A DNA stretch of 64,000 nt from Symbiodinium kawagutii (taxonomy: Eukaryota; Sar; Dinophyceae; Suessiales; Symbiodiniaceae). How positions within the stretch are numbered: position 1 is the first letter of the stretch; every line of letters begins with the position of its first letter. The notes under the pieces are model-generated. The model saw nothing but the letters and a program-made list of their open reading frames with translations, was not told the origin of the DNA and made no database searches. The stretch is taken from the NCBI GenBank assembly GCA_009767595.1, contig VSDK01028718.1:211849-275848 (forward strand), in the 5' to 3' direction. Shown piece after piece: positions 1 through 10,500 of this stretch. Both the position numbers and the translations under genes were made by a program.

Positions 1-1017
1 GATGGATATACCCAATGATTACTTTGGGTGAATCCTAGAGTGCAAAAAAGCGCTTTTCGTTACTATATGTCCAATAGCGGATCATGAACATGGGACTTGC
101 CAGGAAATCGGATGTTCAAAGCGGTCTGAACTTCTGGCACTACAGCCGTGGCTTCCCAAAATGAAACCTGTCCACCTCAGAGAGCATGGTCCCTGTCGCT
201 TAAACGTGGGGGCAGATTTGTGGGGTACCAGTTGGAACGGCTGATCGTTTTGAACAGGAGATCTTCCAGGCAAAACCAGAAGATCTGGTACGTTGGTGGA
301 CTATTTTGATCCTATGGAAGTGCTTAGCCTCCTGAAAATGCCTTCATTTGCTCCAAGCAGTGAATTACGAAGCATGATCAGCCACACTCATCATGGGCAT
401 GATCTACTGGATTCTGCTCGTGAAGCAGGGTGAAGCCTGCCTACTTGCGCCATCTGAATTATACATGACTAAAATTCATGTACTTACCCGAAATGAAGCA
501 GTGGTTGCGTCGCTGGAAGACATCTTTCACCAATGGAGTTCTTGGGAAATTTTGCTGCCCTCGTGTCGATGGCTTTGTTCAACAGTTGGATGGCAGATGA
601 TGGCAAGCTGTTTCTTCCATCAGTAGTACTCCGTGGTACAGTGGGATGAGGTGATTCCTGATTGTTGCCCAGTCAGCAATATGTTCATGTTGACAACCAG
701 CAATTCTGAATGCAGGTATCATGAGTGTGTCTGACTGTATTATTTTGTGTGTGTAGTCCACATGAATTTATGTGTCAACTAGGTCCATAGTCATTACATT
801 TTTTTATTTATATAATTATTACTTCCCTCAAAGCCTGCTATAGGGGTGTCCAAAGTATATACTCATCACCTAACTCAATTTACCATTTCAATTGAACAAA
901 ACAAGTCAACAACTCAGGGATTTTTGATCACAGATATCTGAAGCCAAAAAAAACATATACATCCCTATTCTTATTAAAATTCATCTCCAGAGCACGACGT
1001 TCTTTACGCATAGTATA
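1..1017. other. No gene recognised
   Basis: Mixed-composition DNA, moderately GC-rich to about 650 and AT-rich thereafter. The short open frames here overlap on both strands and show no protein character. Confidence 0.6.
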
Positions 1018-1059
1018 TAGATGATCTCCCTCCTTACTAATCTATTTGGCTTCGGCTAT

Positions 1060-1176
1060 ATGGCTGTGGGTCAAAGCCCCGTACCCCTAGTTCCCACATC
1101 ATTAACCATTGTTTTCCTTATCATTGTTGATTATTATCCCCCTGTAGTTGGTTGGTTAATCTTGACACATAGCCAT
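1060..1176 (-). repeat. Family A MITE-like element
   Basis: Starts ATGGCTGTGGGTCAA and ends TTGACACATAGCCAT. The interior, read on the minus strand, has the family signature of a GGATAAT-type motif, CAATGGTTAATGAT and GGGGTACGGGG. Length ~117 bp. Confidence 0.8.
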
Positions 1177-1253
1177 GTGCCTTCAACTAGATGATATTGA
1201 CGAATAGATGAACTCATCTATTTTGCTTTATCATTGACTCAACCTATGAATCC

Positions 1254-1371
1254 CTAGTTGATGATATCCCTCCTTACTAATCTATCTATTACTAATCTAT
1301 TTGACGAATCCCTAGTTGATGATCGGATAGATCAACAAATCAGATTAGTAAGGAAGGATATCATCAACTAG
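1254..1371. repeat. 118-bp fold-back with 30-bp arms
   Basis: The arm at 1254-1283 (CTAGTTGATGATATCCCTCC...) and the arm at 1342-1371 are inverted complements with one mismatch in 30 bp. Partial extra copies of TCCCTCCTTACTAATCTATT lie at 1026-1046 and near 1400, so this is a small cluster. Confidence 0.8.
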
Positions 1372-1432
1372 ATATTCAGATTCATATTACTGAGATGATA
1401 TCCCCCTTACTAATCTATTACTAATGATCTCC

Positions 1433-2880
1433 CTCGTTTCACCCTACATCTCTGACGTTTCAATCGATCGGTGGACGTCGATCAACTCGCGCGCCAGGAT
1501 GAGACCTTCTCCTGCAGGTCCCTGGTCCCCGTGGGACCGATGTTCAACGGTCACGCTACGGCTGAACTGCGAATTGGCTTAGGAATACACTCCGGTGATC
1601 TAACATAGCTGGCTGGAAAATCACCATTTTTCTAGGGAAACCCTGGGAAATCAGCTAACTGGTGGATATACCATCAATGGAATTGGCTTAGGAATAGCAG
1701 TGGACCGAGCTTAGGAATACCATCAAATGAACCACCAATTAGCTTAAAACGACGGGAACTGAAGGTGAACTGATGGCCAATCGGCGGTTCATTGATGGTT
1801 GCTTGGTGGTTGATGGTTGCACAAAGTGGAAATCAATGTAATGGGTGTTTGTATTGGTTTCATTCAGTGTTTTGTTGTTTTTTCAAAATCCCCATGCCTT
1901 TTGCATTCCTTTACATGTGTCAAGTATCTTCCTTGCTGTTTATGTGGTCAGTATGTTTCTTGAAAGGCATGGATGGTCTTTTTTTGTTGGATGTGTTTCC
2001 GGTTGTGTTTGTTGGATGAAAATAATTGTTGCTCATACTCCTAATATCCATGGCTGTAGCAGCGGTCACTCGTACTGCTAGTCACTGCTAGTCCCCAGTC
2101 TTGGTTCACATTCTTTCTTGCTAGATCAAAACCCTTCTTGCTTGTGTACGTTTTAGTTGTTTTTGTCGCTCCTGTCCTTGTTATTGTTTTTTGTTTGTAT
2201 CCCTCTTATTGTTGATCTTGGCCGCCTTGGTGGCTTTATGCGAAAGCATGCTCTATCTCTATTGATACTGTTTTGCCGTGACTTTGTTTGCTGAATGTTG
2301 TATACTTACTGTTTTATTCAACACGTCCGTATCAGTATCTTTGTTTTTACCACTGCACTTTTCTTGGTTGACTGTCGAAGTTTTTGTCTACATGGATTGA
2401 CGAAAAATCATTGGCTTGATGTCCATTGATTAAATGTAGCCATTGTTTGTCTTTATTAATCAGTGTCAACAGTTTTTGATTGATTACCAAAGGCAATAAA
2501 CAATAGTGTAGCTATCAACAATAGCTAATACGCATTATTGATCATCATTACACATAATACATATATTTCTACAATATGATGAACTATTGCTATTATACAC
2601 ATATTCACGAACAATTAAACTTTTAACATATCAAGCTGTAAATCTACAGTTTATCATGCCTATCAACCATACCGATGAACTTATCATTACTGTTACTCCC
2701 CAGACCATACCTGTCAACCTAAAAGTATTAGCTATTCAACTTATTGTTGACCGACAAACCTATCATTACGACGGTTCATTGCTAATGTTAACCTAAAATT
2801 ATTAGCCACTAAACTGATTGTTGACCTATCAACCTACAACTACTATGGTTCATTACTATCAACCATTAGTGCTATGGTAA
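1433..2880. other. AT-rich intergenic or intronic DNA
   Basis: A GC-richer patch at 1490-1560 has no convincing frame. The rest is TTG/GTT-rich, then ACC/ATT-rich with CTATCAACCTA-like short repeats at 2690-2870. Confidence 0.6.
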
Positions 2881-2886
2881 ACCATA

Positions 2887-2979
2887 GCTACCCTTGGTCC
2901 CGTTGCGGCGCCCGTTGCTTCAGCACCTGGTGCGCCAGGTCTGAGTGCCTCAGAGCGCAAAGCGCGAGAGGCGGATTCG
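2887..2979. CDS. Candidate small exon, Ala/Pro-rich
   Basis: A GC island after CCATAG (AG at 2885-2886). The + strand reads GPVAAPVASAPGAPGLSASE then RKAREADS up to the donor GTGGGG at 2980. The minus strand reads ESASRALRSEALRPGAPGAE, so the strand is uncertain. Confidence 0.3.
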
Positions 2980-3027
2980 GTGGGGGCTGGGTGGGTCGGT
3001 CTTGATAGGGAATCCCATGGGTTTCAT

Positions 3028-3113
3028 ATGGCTATGGGTCAATATTAACCAACCAACTAATAGGGGATAATCACCAACAATAATGAGAAAACAATGGTTA
3101 ATGATAGGGGAAT
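3028..3113 (+). repeat. Family A element, right end truncated
   Basis: ATGGCTATGGGTCAATATTA at the left and AACAATGGTTAATGATAGGG near the right. The terminal GGGTACGGGG...GACCCA is missing. The flanks carry repeats of AATCCCATGG. Confidence 0.65.
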
Positions 3114-3290
3114 CCCATGGTGTTCATCCCAACCTGGCTGGTTAATGGTTACTGATAGGGCATACTAAGCAACAATACTAGGGGATAGACCAGCTATATG
3201 GCACGGGTTTCATAACCATCAATATTAACCGTCAATATTAACCATGAATAATGGCAATGTTAACCATCAATAATGGCTTCTAATAATATT

Positions 3291-3376
3291 AGCTATGGGT
3301 CAATATTCACCATCAATAATGGCTTATAATAACCAACCAAATCATAGGGAAAACAGTGGTTAATGATAGGAATAAG
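3291..3376 (+). repeat. Family A element, degenerate
   Basis: AGCTATGGGTCAATATTCAC at the left, GGGAAAACAGTGGTTAATGA at the right, with no right terminus. Confidence 0.55.
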
Positions 3377-4660
3377 GAATCCAATGGTTTTCATATGGAT
3401 GTTTCTCAGACTAGGGAACTCCCAAATCATCCAATATCAATTTTTTATAGCAGCAAACCATCCATTTTTGGGGTACCCTATTTCAAGAAACCATTATATA
3501 GGTCTTGTTTAGGTTCTTTTAATAAGAAATCCCATGGTTCGCAATAGGTAAACTATTGGGGAGATGACCAACAACAATCGCTGGTTGCTGATTTGATAGT
3601 TCATTGACGCATCAGTAGAGGCTGATTTGATAGTTGATTGAGGATTCATCGAGGGTTCATGCACGAGTTGGTGACTCGTTTTGAAAGTGCATCAATCATT
3701 CATGCGTGAAGGCTGAACTGCACGGATGGCTCATTTAACGGCTGATGTGATAATTACTGCTTTAGCTTTAACAGTTCGGTGATGGTTCACTGATGGTTGA
3801 TACAAAGATCATTGATGTTTCAGCACTGTAAAATTGATGGTTGATTGTCATTGTTGAAATCGTGGCATGAAAATGGTGAATAGCCAACGAAACTTGAGCA
3901 TAAAGAATTGCAGGGAATATGAGACTGGACAAGAACATTAGATTGCAGATGCTTTTCACAATTTCAGACTGGCTCAAAGTTGGTTCAAACATTTTCTATC
4001 ATTTTCTGTTGTCCACCCTTCACTGCATGGTTGACAGATTTGGACGACCATATTGAATTAAAACAGAACAATATGTCTGGCTGTTGGGAGGGATCAAAGG
4101 AGCCTGGCGTACCCAGATCAGATAGCCTTTAAGAGGGCCTTTCAAGGGGGAATTCAAGAGCTACAAGGAGGGTTCTAAACAAGTGCTAGATATCGGACTT
4201 TGGATTGGATTTTCATGCGGGTCTTTTTTGGGGCGCGCCCAATGCAGCCAAGCATTCCCAACAGATCATTCTTATTTCAGAAGCTTTGACGTCTCAGGAG
4301 GTTGACTTAGGGCGAAACACCCCATATAACTGGGGACATCATCCACGTCTCCCAGGGGTACCATTTCACCTTTATGGACGTTACGACTTACGACATGCTG
4401 GCGGACCGTGCGCTCTCTATTTTCCAGCTACTATCATTATTTATGATCATTGTTTATCAGGTTTGTCATCCCTATCACCATGTTTACCATCATTCTTATT
4501 GTCATCATTATCCTCATCAATCAGGTAGGTATTAGCCACCATTCATTTTTACTAATCGTCATTTACCCATCAGTATCATCCCCTACTCTCATCATCTAAG
4601 TTACTATCAAGTGCCGAGTCATCATTTCTTCGTGTGTGTTTTGGGTCATAACTGAGTCAT
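3377..4660. other. No convincing gene
   Basis: AT-rich. A moderately GC-rich stretch at 4200-4420 has a 107-codon frame (4205-4528) whose second half is simple TCATT-type sequence, so I do not call it. Confidence 0.5.
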
Positions 4661-4673
4661 GAAAGATAGCTAG

Positions 4674-4743
4674 CTGCGGCAAGCGCAGCACTCCAAAGGT
4701 GGGGGAACCCACACCTGACCTAGGCGCGACATGGAAGCACAGT
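4674..4743 (+). CDS. Candidate small exon
   Basis: After AGCTAG the frame reads CGKRSTPKVGEPTPDLGATW then KHS and a stop. A GTGGGG donor at 4699 could shorten it. Weak. Confidence 0.2.
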
Positions 4744-4759
4744 TGATTGTGGTCGGTGA

Positions 4760-5280
4760 CTGTGCGCAATATGGGGCCATGTTTTATTATATTGGTTAAT
4801 ACTGATGATGGATACCTCTCCATAGATGAATGTATGTATATGTAGATTTGTTACGGATTGGTAATTCCCCAAGTAAAAAGTTGATTAAAGTCCATTTCAA
4901 AGTAGTTCTATCTACCACAACTGTTAGACACCCAATCATCCTAGTGCTAACCTCAATGAACGAAGTGGGGGCTACCCATCTGTACTGGATCTCGCCGGTG
5001 GCAGGACGAGATGGCCGCTAAACGGCAAAAGAAGGACGGTGGTTGCTGCTTCTGTGAGCACTTGAGGTTGATTCAATGTAGATTTCGCCCCAACGTGTTT
5101 TGTTTTCGCTGTGATTTTTCTCATTTATTATATAGTATAGTAGTTCATTTTAACTGGTTATTCATAATAGTTTATGATATAATGAGTAATAGTTTACAAT
5201 GAGCTGGTGATTTTAGGTATGATTTTGGGGTGAACTGAAGACTGGCGTGACCCGGTCCGATCTCTGCAGCCCAATATCTG
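4760..5280. other. No convincing gene
   Basis: A small GC-richer patch near 4985-5080 reads WQDEMAAKRQKKDGGCCFCE in one phase, too short to call. Otherwise AT-rich up to the LINE target. Confidence 0.5.
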
Positions 5281-5327
5281 GGGTGGTTGGTTGGTTGGCT
5301 CATATTTTTCATAGGGGTTGAAACCGC
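5281..5327 (+). repeat. Family B element, left part, split by the LINE
   Basis: The sequence CATATTTTTCATAGGGGTTG and the following AAACCGC match the right half of the family B copies at 37.4 and 60.1 kb. The far-left inverted repeat is too decayed to place. Confidence 0.7.
5316..5327. repeat. Target-site duplication, 5' copy
   Basis: GGTTGAAACCGC directly precedes the LINE and is identical to 17409-17420. The bases outside differ (GG before this copy, AAAA before the other), which fixes the duplication at 12 bp. Confidence 0.9.
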
Positions 5328-5759
5328 AAGGCGTTTGGGCTCTACCCTTCGGCCAGTTGCCCCTGGTCGTTGGTTGAGTGTGCCTTAGCGGGTTCCCCGC
5401 GGGTGTCGTCGGTGGGCACCTGATAGGTTTGGGGTCAGCCTTTCCTTGTCGGAAAACCCCTTGGTATATCGCGGCCTCGTGACTGAACTGGTATCGCCCT
5501 GGTCCGTTGCCGCGAGCGATTTTGATGGTCTTTGTCCTCCTGCTAGCTGCTTGGATTTCTCTTTGCAGCTTTGGCTACGGATCGCAACACCTACAGGAGG
5601 GCGGCAAGACGCAAGCGTGCTTCGGCACGCAGACTGTGGTACCTCCACAGATCACACCAGGTTGTATTGGGGGCGAAGTCTCTCCGTGCAATCTATCGTA
5701 CGCTGGCACATCACCATTCAAGGGACGGGCGTTTTTTACAACGCATTCAAGCAGCCGCA
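5328..5759 (+). promoter_or_regulatory. LINE 5' leader (presumed internal promoter region)
   Basis: This is 432 bp of GC-rich sequence between the 5' target-site duplication and the first in-frame ATG of ORF1. In other LINEs this region carries the internal promoter; I see no recognisable motif here. The ORF1 frame is open from 5547, so a non-ATG start or an upstream spliced exon could extend the protein by about 70 residues. A pyrimidine-rich tract ending in TTTGCAG at 5562-5568 could act as a cis- or trans-splice acceptor; this is speculative. Confidence 0.55.
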
Positions 5760-6800
5760 ATGTCTGCTTGGAAGTCTGGCGAACTTCACCCCTGGAGGTG
5801 TGTGTGTGGCAAGTTGAATCGAAAAAGAGACGAGTTCTGTCCGAAATGCCAATCCAGTTGGAAGAAGGGTCGTCCAGAACCAGTCCAAAAACAGCAATGG
5901 TCGTACACCTGGGACGATGCGTCGCAGATCCCTTGGGAACAGGCGGAAGTCTGGCCAAAACCCAAGAAGCAACCCTCGCAGAGTCCGAGAGCTCGCGAGC
6001 GCAATGCAAAAGGGAAGGGAAAGGGCAAGTCGAAGACCAAGAACAAGGACTCCGGCAAGAACCCATCTGCACAGCCGGTTCCAGGTCCGCCATCTTTGAC
6101 GCCAGCAGGGATGACACCATGGATGCTTTTTCCTTCGGACCCTGCAGCAGCGAGTGCCAGTTGGCAGGCACCTCCAGCAGTTGCACCAGTGTCAGAAGCG
6201 GAGCAACAGTTGAGGTCGTTGGTCAACATGCTCAAGAAGGAAGATGGCCTCTCTACCAATGCTCAGGAGGCATTGCAAAATATCACCATGCGGTCGGATC
6301 AGGAAGATACCCGCATGATGCACAGCGCAGTAGCGCGCCTAGGAAATGCACGCAAGCAGTTGGCGGCTGCAGTGGGAAGTCGCCACCAAATGCATGCAGG
6401 ATGGGCCAAGTTTCTCCAGTCATCGATCACGCAGTGGCAAGCATGGTCCACAGAGTATGCAAAGCAAGACGCAGAGATGATGGAGAGGATCAAGGAGGCC
6501 AAGCAGAACTTGGCGACGGCAAAAGAACATTTTGCGGGATCCAAGGCCACCTTGGGCATCAAGCCGGAGGCCGTGGAGATCGAGGAGTCCGACGAGGAGG
6601 AGCCGAAGAAGGACAACGGCGAGAAGCTCCACGAGGACATGGAGGGCGTGGTGGCGACTTTGCAAGGCCTCAAGTCGAAGGCCGACGAAATGGTGGCGGC
6701 GGATCAGCAGGTGCAGAAAAGACTCAAAACCGAGCCTTTCTCACCAGAGGCCGTCGCGGCTTCGCCATCCTGTGCGCCTTTCTCTCAGGCCAGCAAATGA
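5760..6800 (+). CDS. LINE ORF1, gag-like protein with RanBP2-type zinc finger
   Basis: A 346-residue reading frame from the ATG at 5760. In LINEs ORF1 usually binds the element RNA to form the retrotransposition particle; that role is inferred here. Near the N-terminus W12, C14, C16, N20, C27 and C30 form a RanBP2-like zinc finger, with CxC where the family normally has at least two residues between the first cysteines. A basic GKGKGKSKTK stretch follows, then a Pro/Ala-rich linker. The C-terminal half is rich in charged and helix-favouring residues, with an acidic ESDEEE patch, and is probably coiled-coil. The stop (6798-6800) overlaps the ORF2 ATG (6797-6799) as ATGA, suggesting coupled translation. 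A longer frame covering the same DNA in another phase (from 5507) is a shadow up to 6796. Confidence 0.8.
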   Translation: MSAWKSGELHPWRCVCGKLNRKRDEFCPKCQSSWKKGRPEPVQKQQWSYTWDDASQIPWEQAEVWPKPKKQPSQSPRARERNAKGKGKGKSKTKNKDSGKNPSAQPVPGPPSLTPAGMTPWMLFPSDPAAASASWQAPPAVAPVSEAEQQLRSLVNMLKKEDGLSTNAQEALQNITMRSDQEDTRMMHSAVARLGNARKQLAAAVGSRHQMHAGWAKFLQSSITQWQAWSTEYAKQDAEMMERIKEAKQNLATAKEHFAGSKATLGIKPEAVEIEESDEEEPKKDNGEKLHEDMEGVVATLQGLKSKADEMVAADQQVQKRLKTEPFSPEAVAASPSCAPFSQASK

Positions 6801-7570
6801 ATGCCTATGAATGGGGCGTTTGCACGAGGGGGCCGACAATACCCTCTACCTTGTCCACCTGCTTGCCATGGATGCATTCGATTTGTGATGCCTCGGATTT
6901 CAAATCTCCATGGGCTGCACGGTGGGAAGCCATGTGTCTGGAATGGGACCTTGCATCAATGGAAGACATGGATATTGTGCGAAGGGAGCACAGTGCGATG
7001 ATCCTCCATGGTGCTCCTCCCATCAAGTCTGCCTTTCGAAGGCGCGTTTTCCATGGGCATGTAGGCTTCAGTCCAGCTCTGGTTCTTGTCCTTGTAGGGG
7101 GGTCAGAGAGCGATGCCTGCTGTCTCAATGTTCAAGAAGGTTGCCTTAATGCTTGGAGTTCCAAGCCATGGGGATGGCAACAGTCTCTGAGTGCGGAATC
7201 GGATCCAGCACATGCTTCATGCAGTGGTTCACGATATGTGCATCAGCGGAATGCGGCTTTCTCCGCTGAGTCATCGGGCAGTCTGGAACTCCGAGTTGAA
7301 ACTCCGCAGTCTTGCGAGACTGTGTTGAGTACCTCGGTTCTCCCAGCTGTCGATGTCCCATTTTCGTTTGAGGCCGAACATGTGTTTGTGACCCCGGCCT
7401 TCGATGGATTCGCACTCATGCAGACGGGCCAGCAAAGATCTAGAGCTAGTCGTCAACGTTCATCGCCATACCCGATGCCGCGTTCTGACGATCTGGACGC
7501 AAGTCATACCCAATTCCATGTCAACGATGATCTCCCAGCACCTTCGTTCGGTAGCTGTTCAGGCCCTTGC
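6797..7570 (+). other. ORF2 N-terminal segment and first frame change (+1)
   Basis: Read in the phase of the ATGA start, this segment is open to a TGA at 7571-7573. It is rich in Ser, Trp, Met and Cys and matches no family I know. The main ORF2 phase is closed by a TGA at 7389-7391, so the change must fall within 7392-7570, most plausibly around 7530-7550 where protein-like sequence passes from one phase to the other. A one-base insertion, a sequencing error or +1 recoding would all fit. Confidence 0.6.
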
Positions 7571-10500
7571 TGACAGATGGATGCATTCACCGGTGCTCAC
7601 AACTGAGGACCAATACCGTACGGTGTTGGTATGGTTTTTGGATGGTAGACATTCTGATGTGTGCAGCCGACCAGAGATAGTCCATCTCACAGTGCAGCCT
7701 GAGTTTTGGGAAGAAACACTCATGTCACCATGGTCGAACATGATTGACGCCTCTGTGGATTTTGAGCTGCACTCTGTTTCCTCGAATACTGTGACTGAAG
7801 TTTATCATGGTGTCTGGGCCCACACTATTGTGCATCAGAATCCAGTCGAAAATTCCATCCCTGTCATGTTTGTCCTGTTCCATCGGGACAGGGTGAGGGA
7901 CAGGTGTGCTGTTTATGCGTCACTCATCGCACAGCCATGCCCGCTCGAGGTTGTTGTACAGGCAGCGCAAGCGTATTTTACATTGCATCATTGGGAGCAT
8001 TTACCAGTCCAGCAAATCGACTGTGGTTCTAGCTCCTTTGACAATTGGGATGCAGTTTTGACTTGTGAACCAGCATCAGTGATCGAGGTCTACGCATTTC
8101 ATGCACCTCAAGTGGTGTCAGACTCTGTTGCAGAGGTGGTAGATGCTGCACCTGTCCAAGACACTCAAGCTGTACTCAACAGTGAAGACACTGATGCAGC
8201 CTGCATGATGCAACAGTTTCGTGGAGGACCTGGGAACCAACATCTGTCGGTGGCACTGATGCGACGCGGACACACATGGATTCAATCCCGTGTTCGTGTT
8301 CGCCCACCACATGCCCGTAGTGCCGATGTAGCAAGAGCATTGCATGTTGACGTCCAGGATTTGGTAGCCATCCACTCAGTCCGGGTACGTTTGCGAGGGA
8401 TTCAATCACATCTAACGCCTTGGATCATTCAAATGCAGGGAGATCTCCCACTGCATCAGGTTTGTTGCCTTGTTGTCTTTGATGTGTTGTTGTATTCACC
8501 CGAGCCTGCAGCTGTGCATCCAGTACCAGAGATTGTCCGAAAGGTACGACGTACCCCAGAGTGGTTAGACCGCTCGGGAGCTTTGCGCATTGCTCGAGTC
8601 AGCAGCTACTGTCAGGCTAGGTTAAATTCTTGCTTTGTGAAGCTGAATGGAGAACCCTGGTCCATTCGCAGATTAGAGCTGGTTCAAATAGCGCATGGTG
8701 ATCATGTGGAAATTCATGTCCCACCTGCTCCTCAGGGTGTGATATTAGATACATGCACCAATGTACTCCAGCTTGATGTTGCGGCACCGGGCAATACCAG
8801 TGAGGGTGAGCTTGATGATCTCTCAGATTGGGTGACTGAGGTAGCATCCCATCACTCGGATGATTCAGGTAGAGCACCTACATCTGACACAGATCAGGCA
8901 GATGCTACTGATCACCAGATTGAAGTTAGGTTTTGTGCTTGGGCTATTGCGCATCGGAGTCATCCGCAATGCTCGGCACCTCGTCTGATTACCATTAGAG
9001 GCCACCAAGCTCATTGGCACCGACATATCCTGCGTCAATGGCAGGATGTTCTGTCTCAGACGGAACCCACTGCATTCCATCTCGTCATTCCACAACCTGT
9101 GGATTTTGTCACTGCGACAGGAGACCGGTGCTTGCATGTGATTGTGGAACAAGAGTTCGATGCACAGAGAGTACCTGTATTACTCACGTCGCCATCGAGG
9201 TTTGCAGCAGCACCGCTGAGGTCTCATCGGGCAATCTCAGTGTCCCGGCACACACATCGTGATCAGTTTGCCCTTGATGCTGGAGTAGTTTTGAATCAAG
9301 ATACTGCACGCTATTATGTGTTTCAACAGTTGTGGGCTGCTAACTCTTGGGTTGAACTCCCTGCGGGTTCAAATATCGCCGTGATTGTTCCAGATGACAT
9401 TCCGCTCAGGGATGATGCTAACTCCTTGATGCAGGAAACACGACCTCATCAGCATGGTCAGAAGCGGGGGATCCCTCAGGATTGTCCATCTACACAACTG
9501 TTGGGTCCGACAAGAAGCGGCAGTGTGAGACAATGCCTCACTCTTCGCACTTGGTTCATTCATCACACTCGTTGGCCCCGATGTGAGAGTTCTCGAGACG
9601 TCCAAGTATGTCTCATGGCTCGTGATTGGCGTGATATCATGGCATCCGCTTGGTCGGATCGTTTCCAAGCTACGGAAAGCTTTCATGTCACGGTGATTTA
9701 TCCGCAGCCATTCGTGCCGACTGTTGATGATGTCCCTTTGCAGGTCCTTGTTGTGCAGGGTGATCGAGTCGACCGTGTCGCAGTACTCCTGTCTCAAGAA
9801 TTGGACTGGCACCGATTTCCGAAATGGACCGCCCTCAGTATACCACTGCAGGTGACAGTCGATGCTTTGGCTCAGCTGTACACGAATGAAGTTCATCCAG
9901 TGCATCCGAACCAGCTGACACTTCAGCACATTGCTCATGAGTTTGGCGAGGGTGAGTTTGTGTTTCCGGAGGGAGCGTATGCGATTCTCACTCGCCGATT
10001 TGTACTGGCAGAGGATGCATTCAGTCTTGTTCAGCTTTCTGGTCTTGGAGGAGAAGATTCGGCATCGCATGAACAGAGGAAGCAGGTGCATGATTCTACT
10101 TCTCCTACATGTGGTCTTGACATGCCTGGAAGGCATGTGGACAGTGAGGCTCGGGCATGGGATTTGTCAAGTGAATCGCCAAGCTCCAGTCATAGTACAG
10201 GTGGTCAGGCAGCGCAAGATCGTGGATCGTTCCAAGAGCTTGTTGAGTGGTGGATGATCTCGGATGCCAGAGATGTCATTGATCATTCCAATGGACCCAT
10301 TTTCCTGACATACTTTCTGCACGGGCACCACCGTACTAGATGCGAGGACCCGCGTCTTTTCCGACCTGGGCGCCTGCTCGACCCTCTTCATTGGGAAGAC
10401 ATCCTGAGAAGGATCTGGTGGGACCGGATCGAGCCCGGGGTACAATTGCATGTGTTTCCCGTACATCCACAGCCTCCAACCAACCAGGCAGTTGGACCGG

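Noticed and set aside
5507-6796. Long + strand frame overlapping ORF1 in another phase
   Set aside because: Its Ser/Gly/Arg-rich translation is the shadow of ORF1. Only the part downstream of the ATGA at 6797 is kept, as the ORF2 N-terminus.
9369-10136. 255-codon minus-strand frame inside ORF2
   Set aside because: Antisense shadow of ORF2 modules, with Cys/Arg-rich composition.
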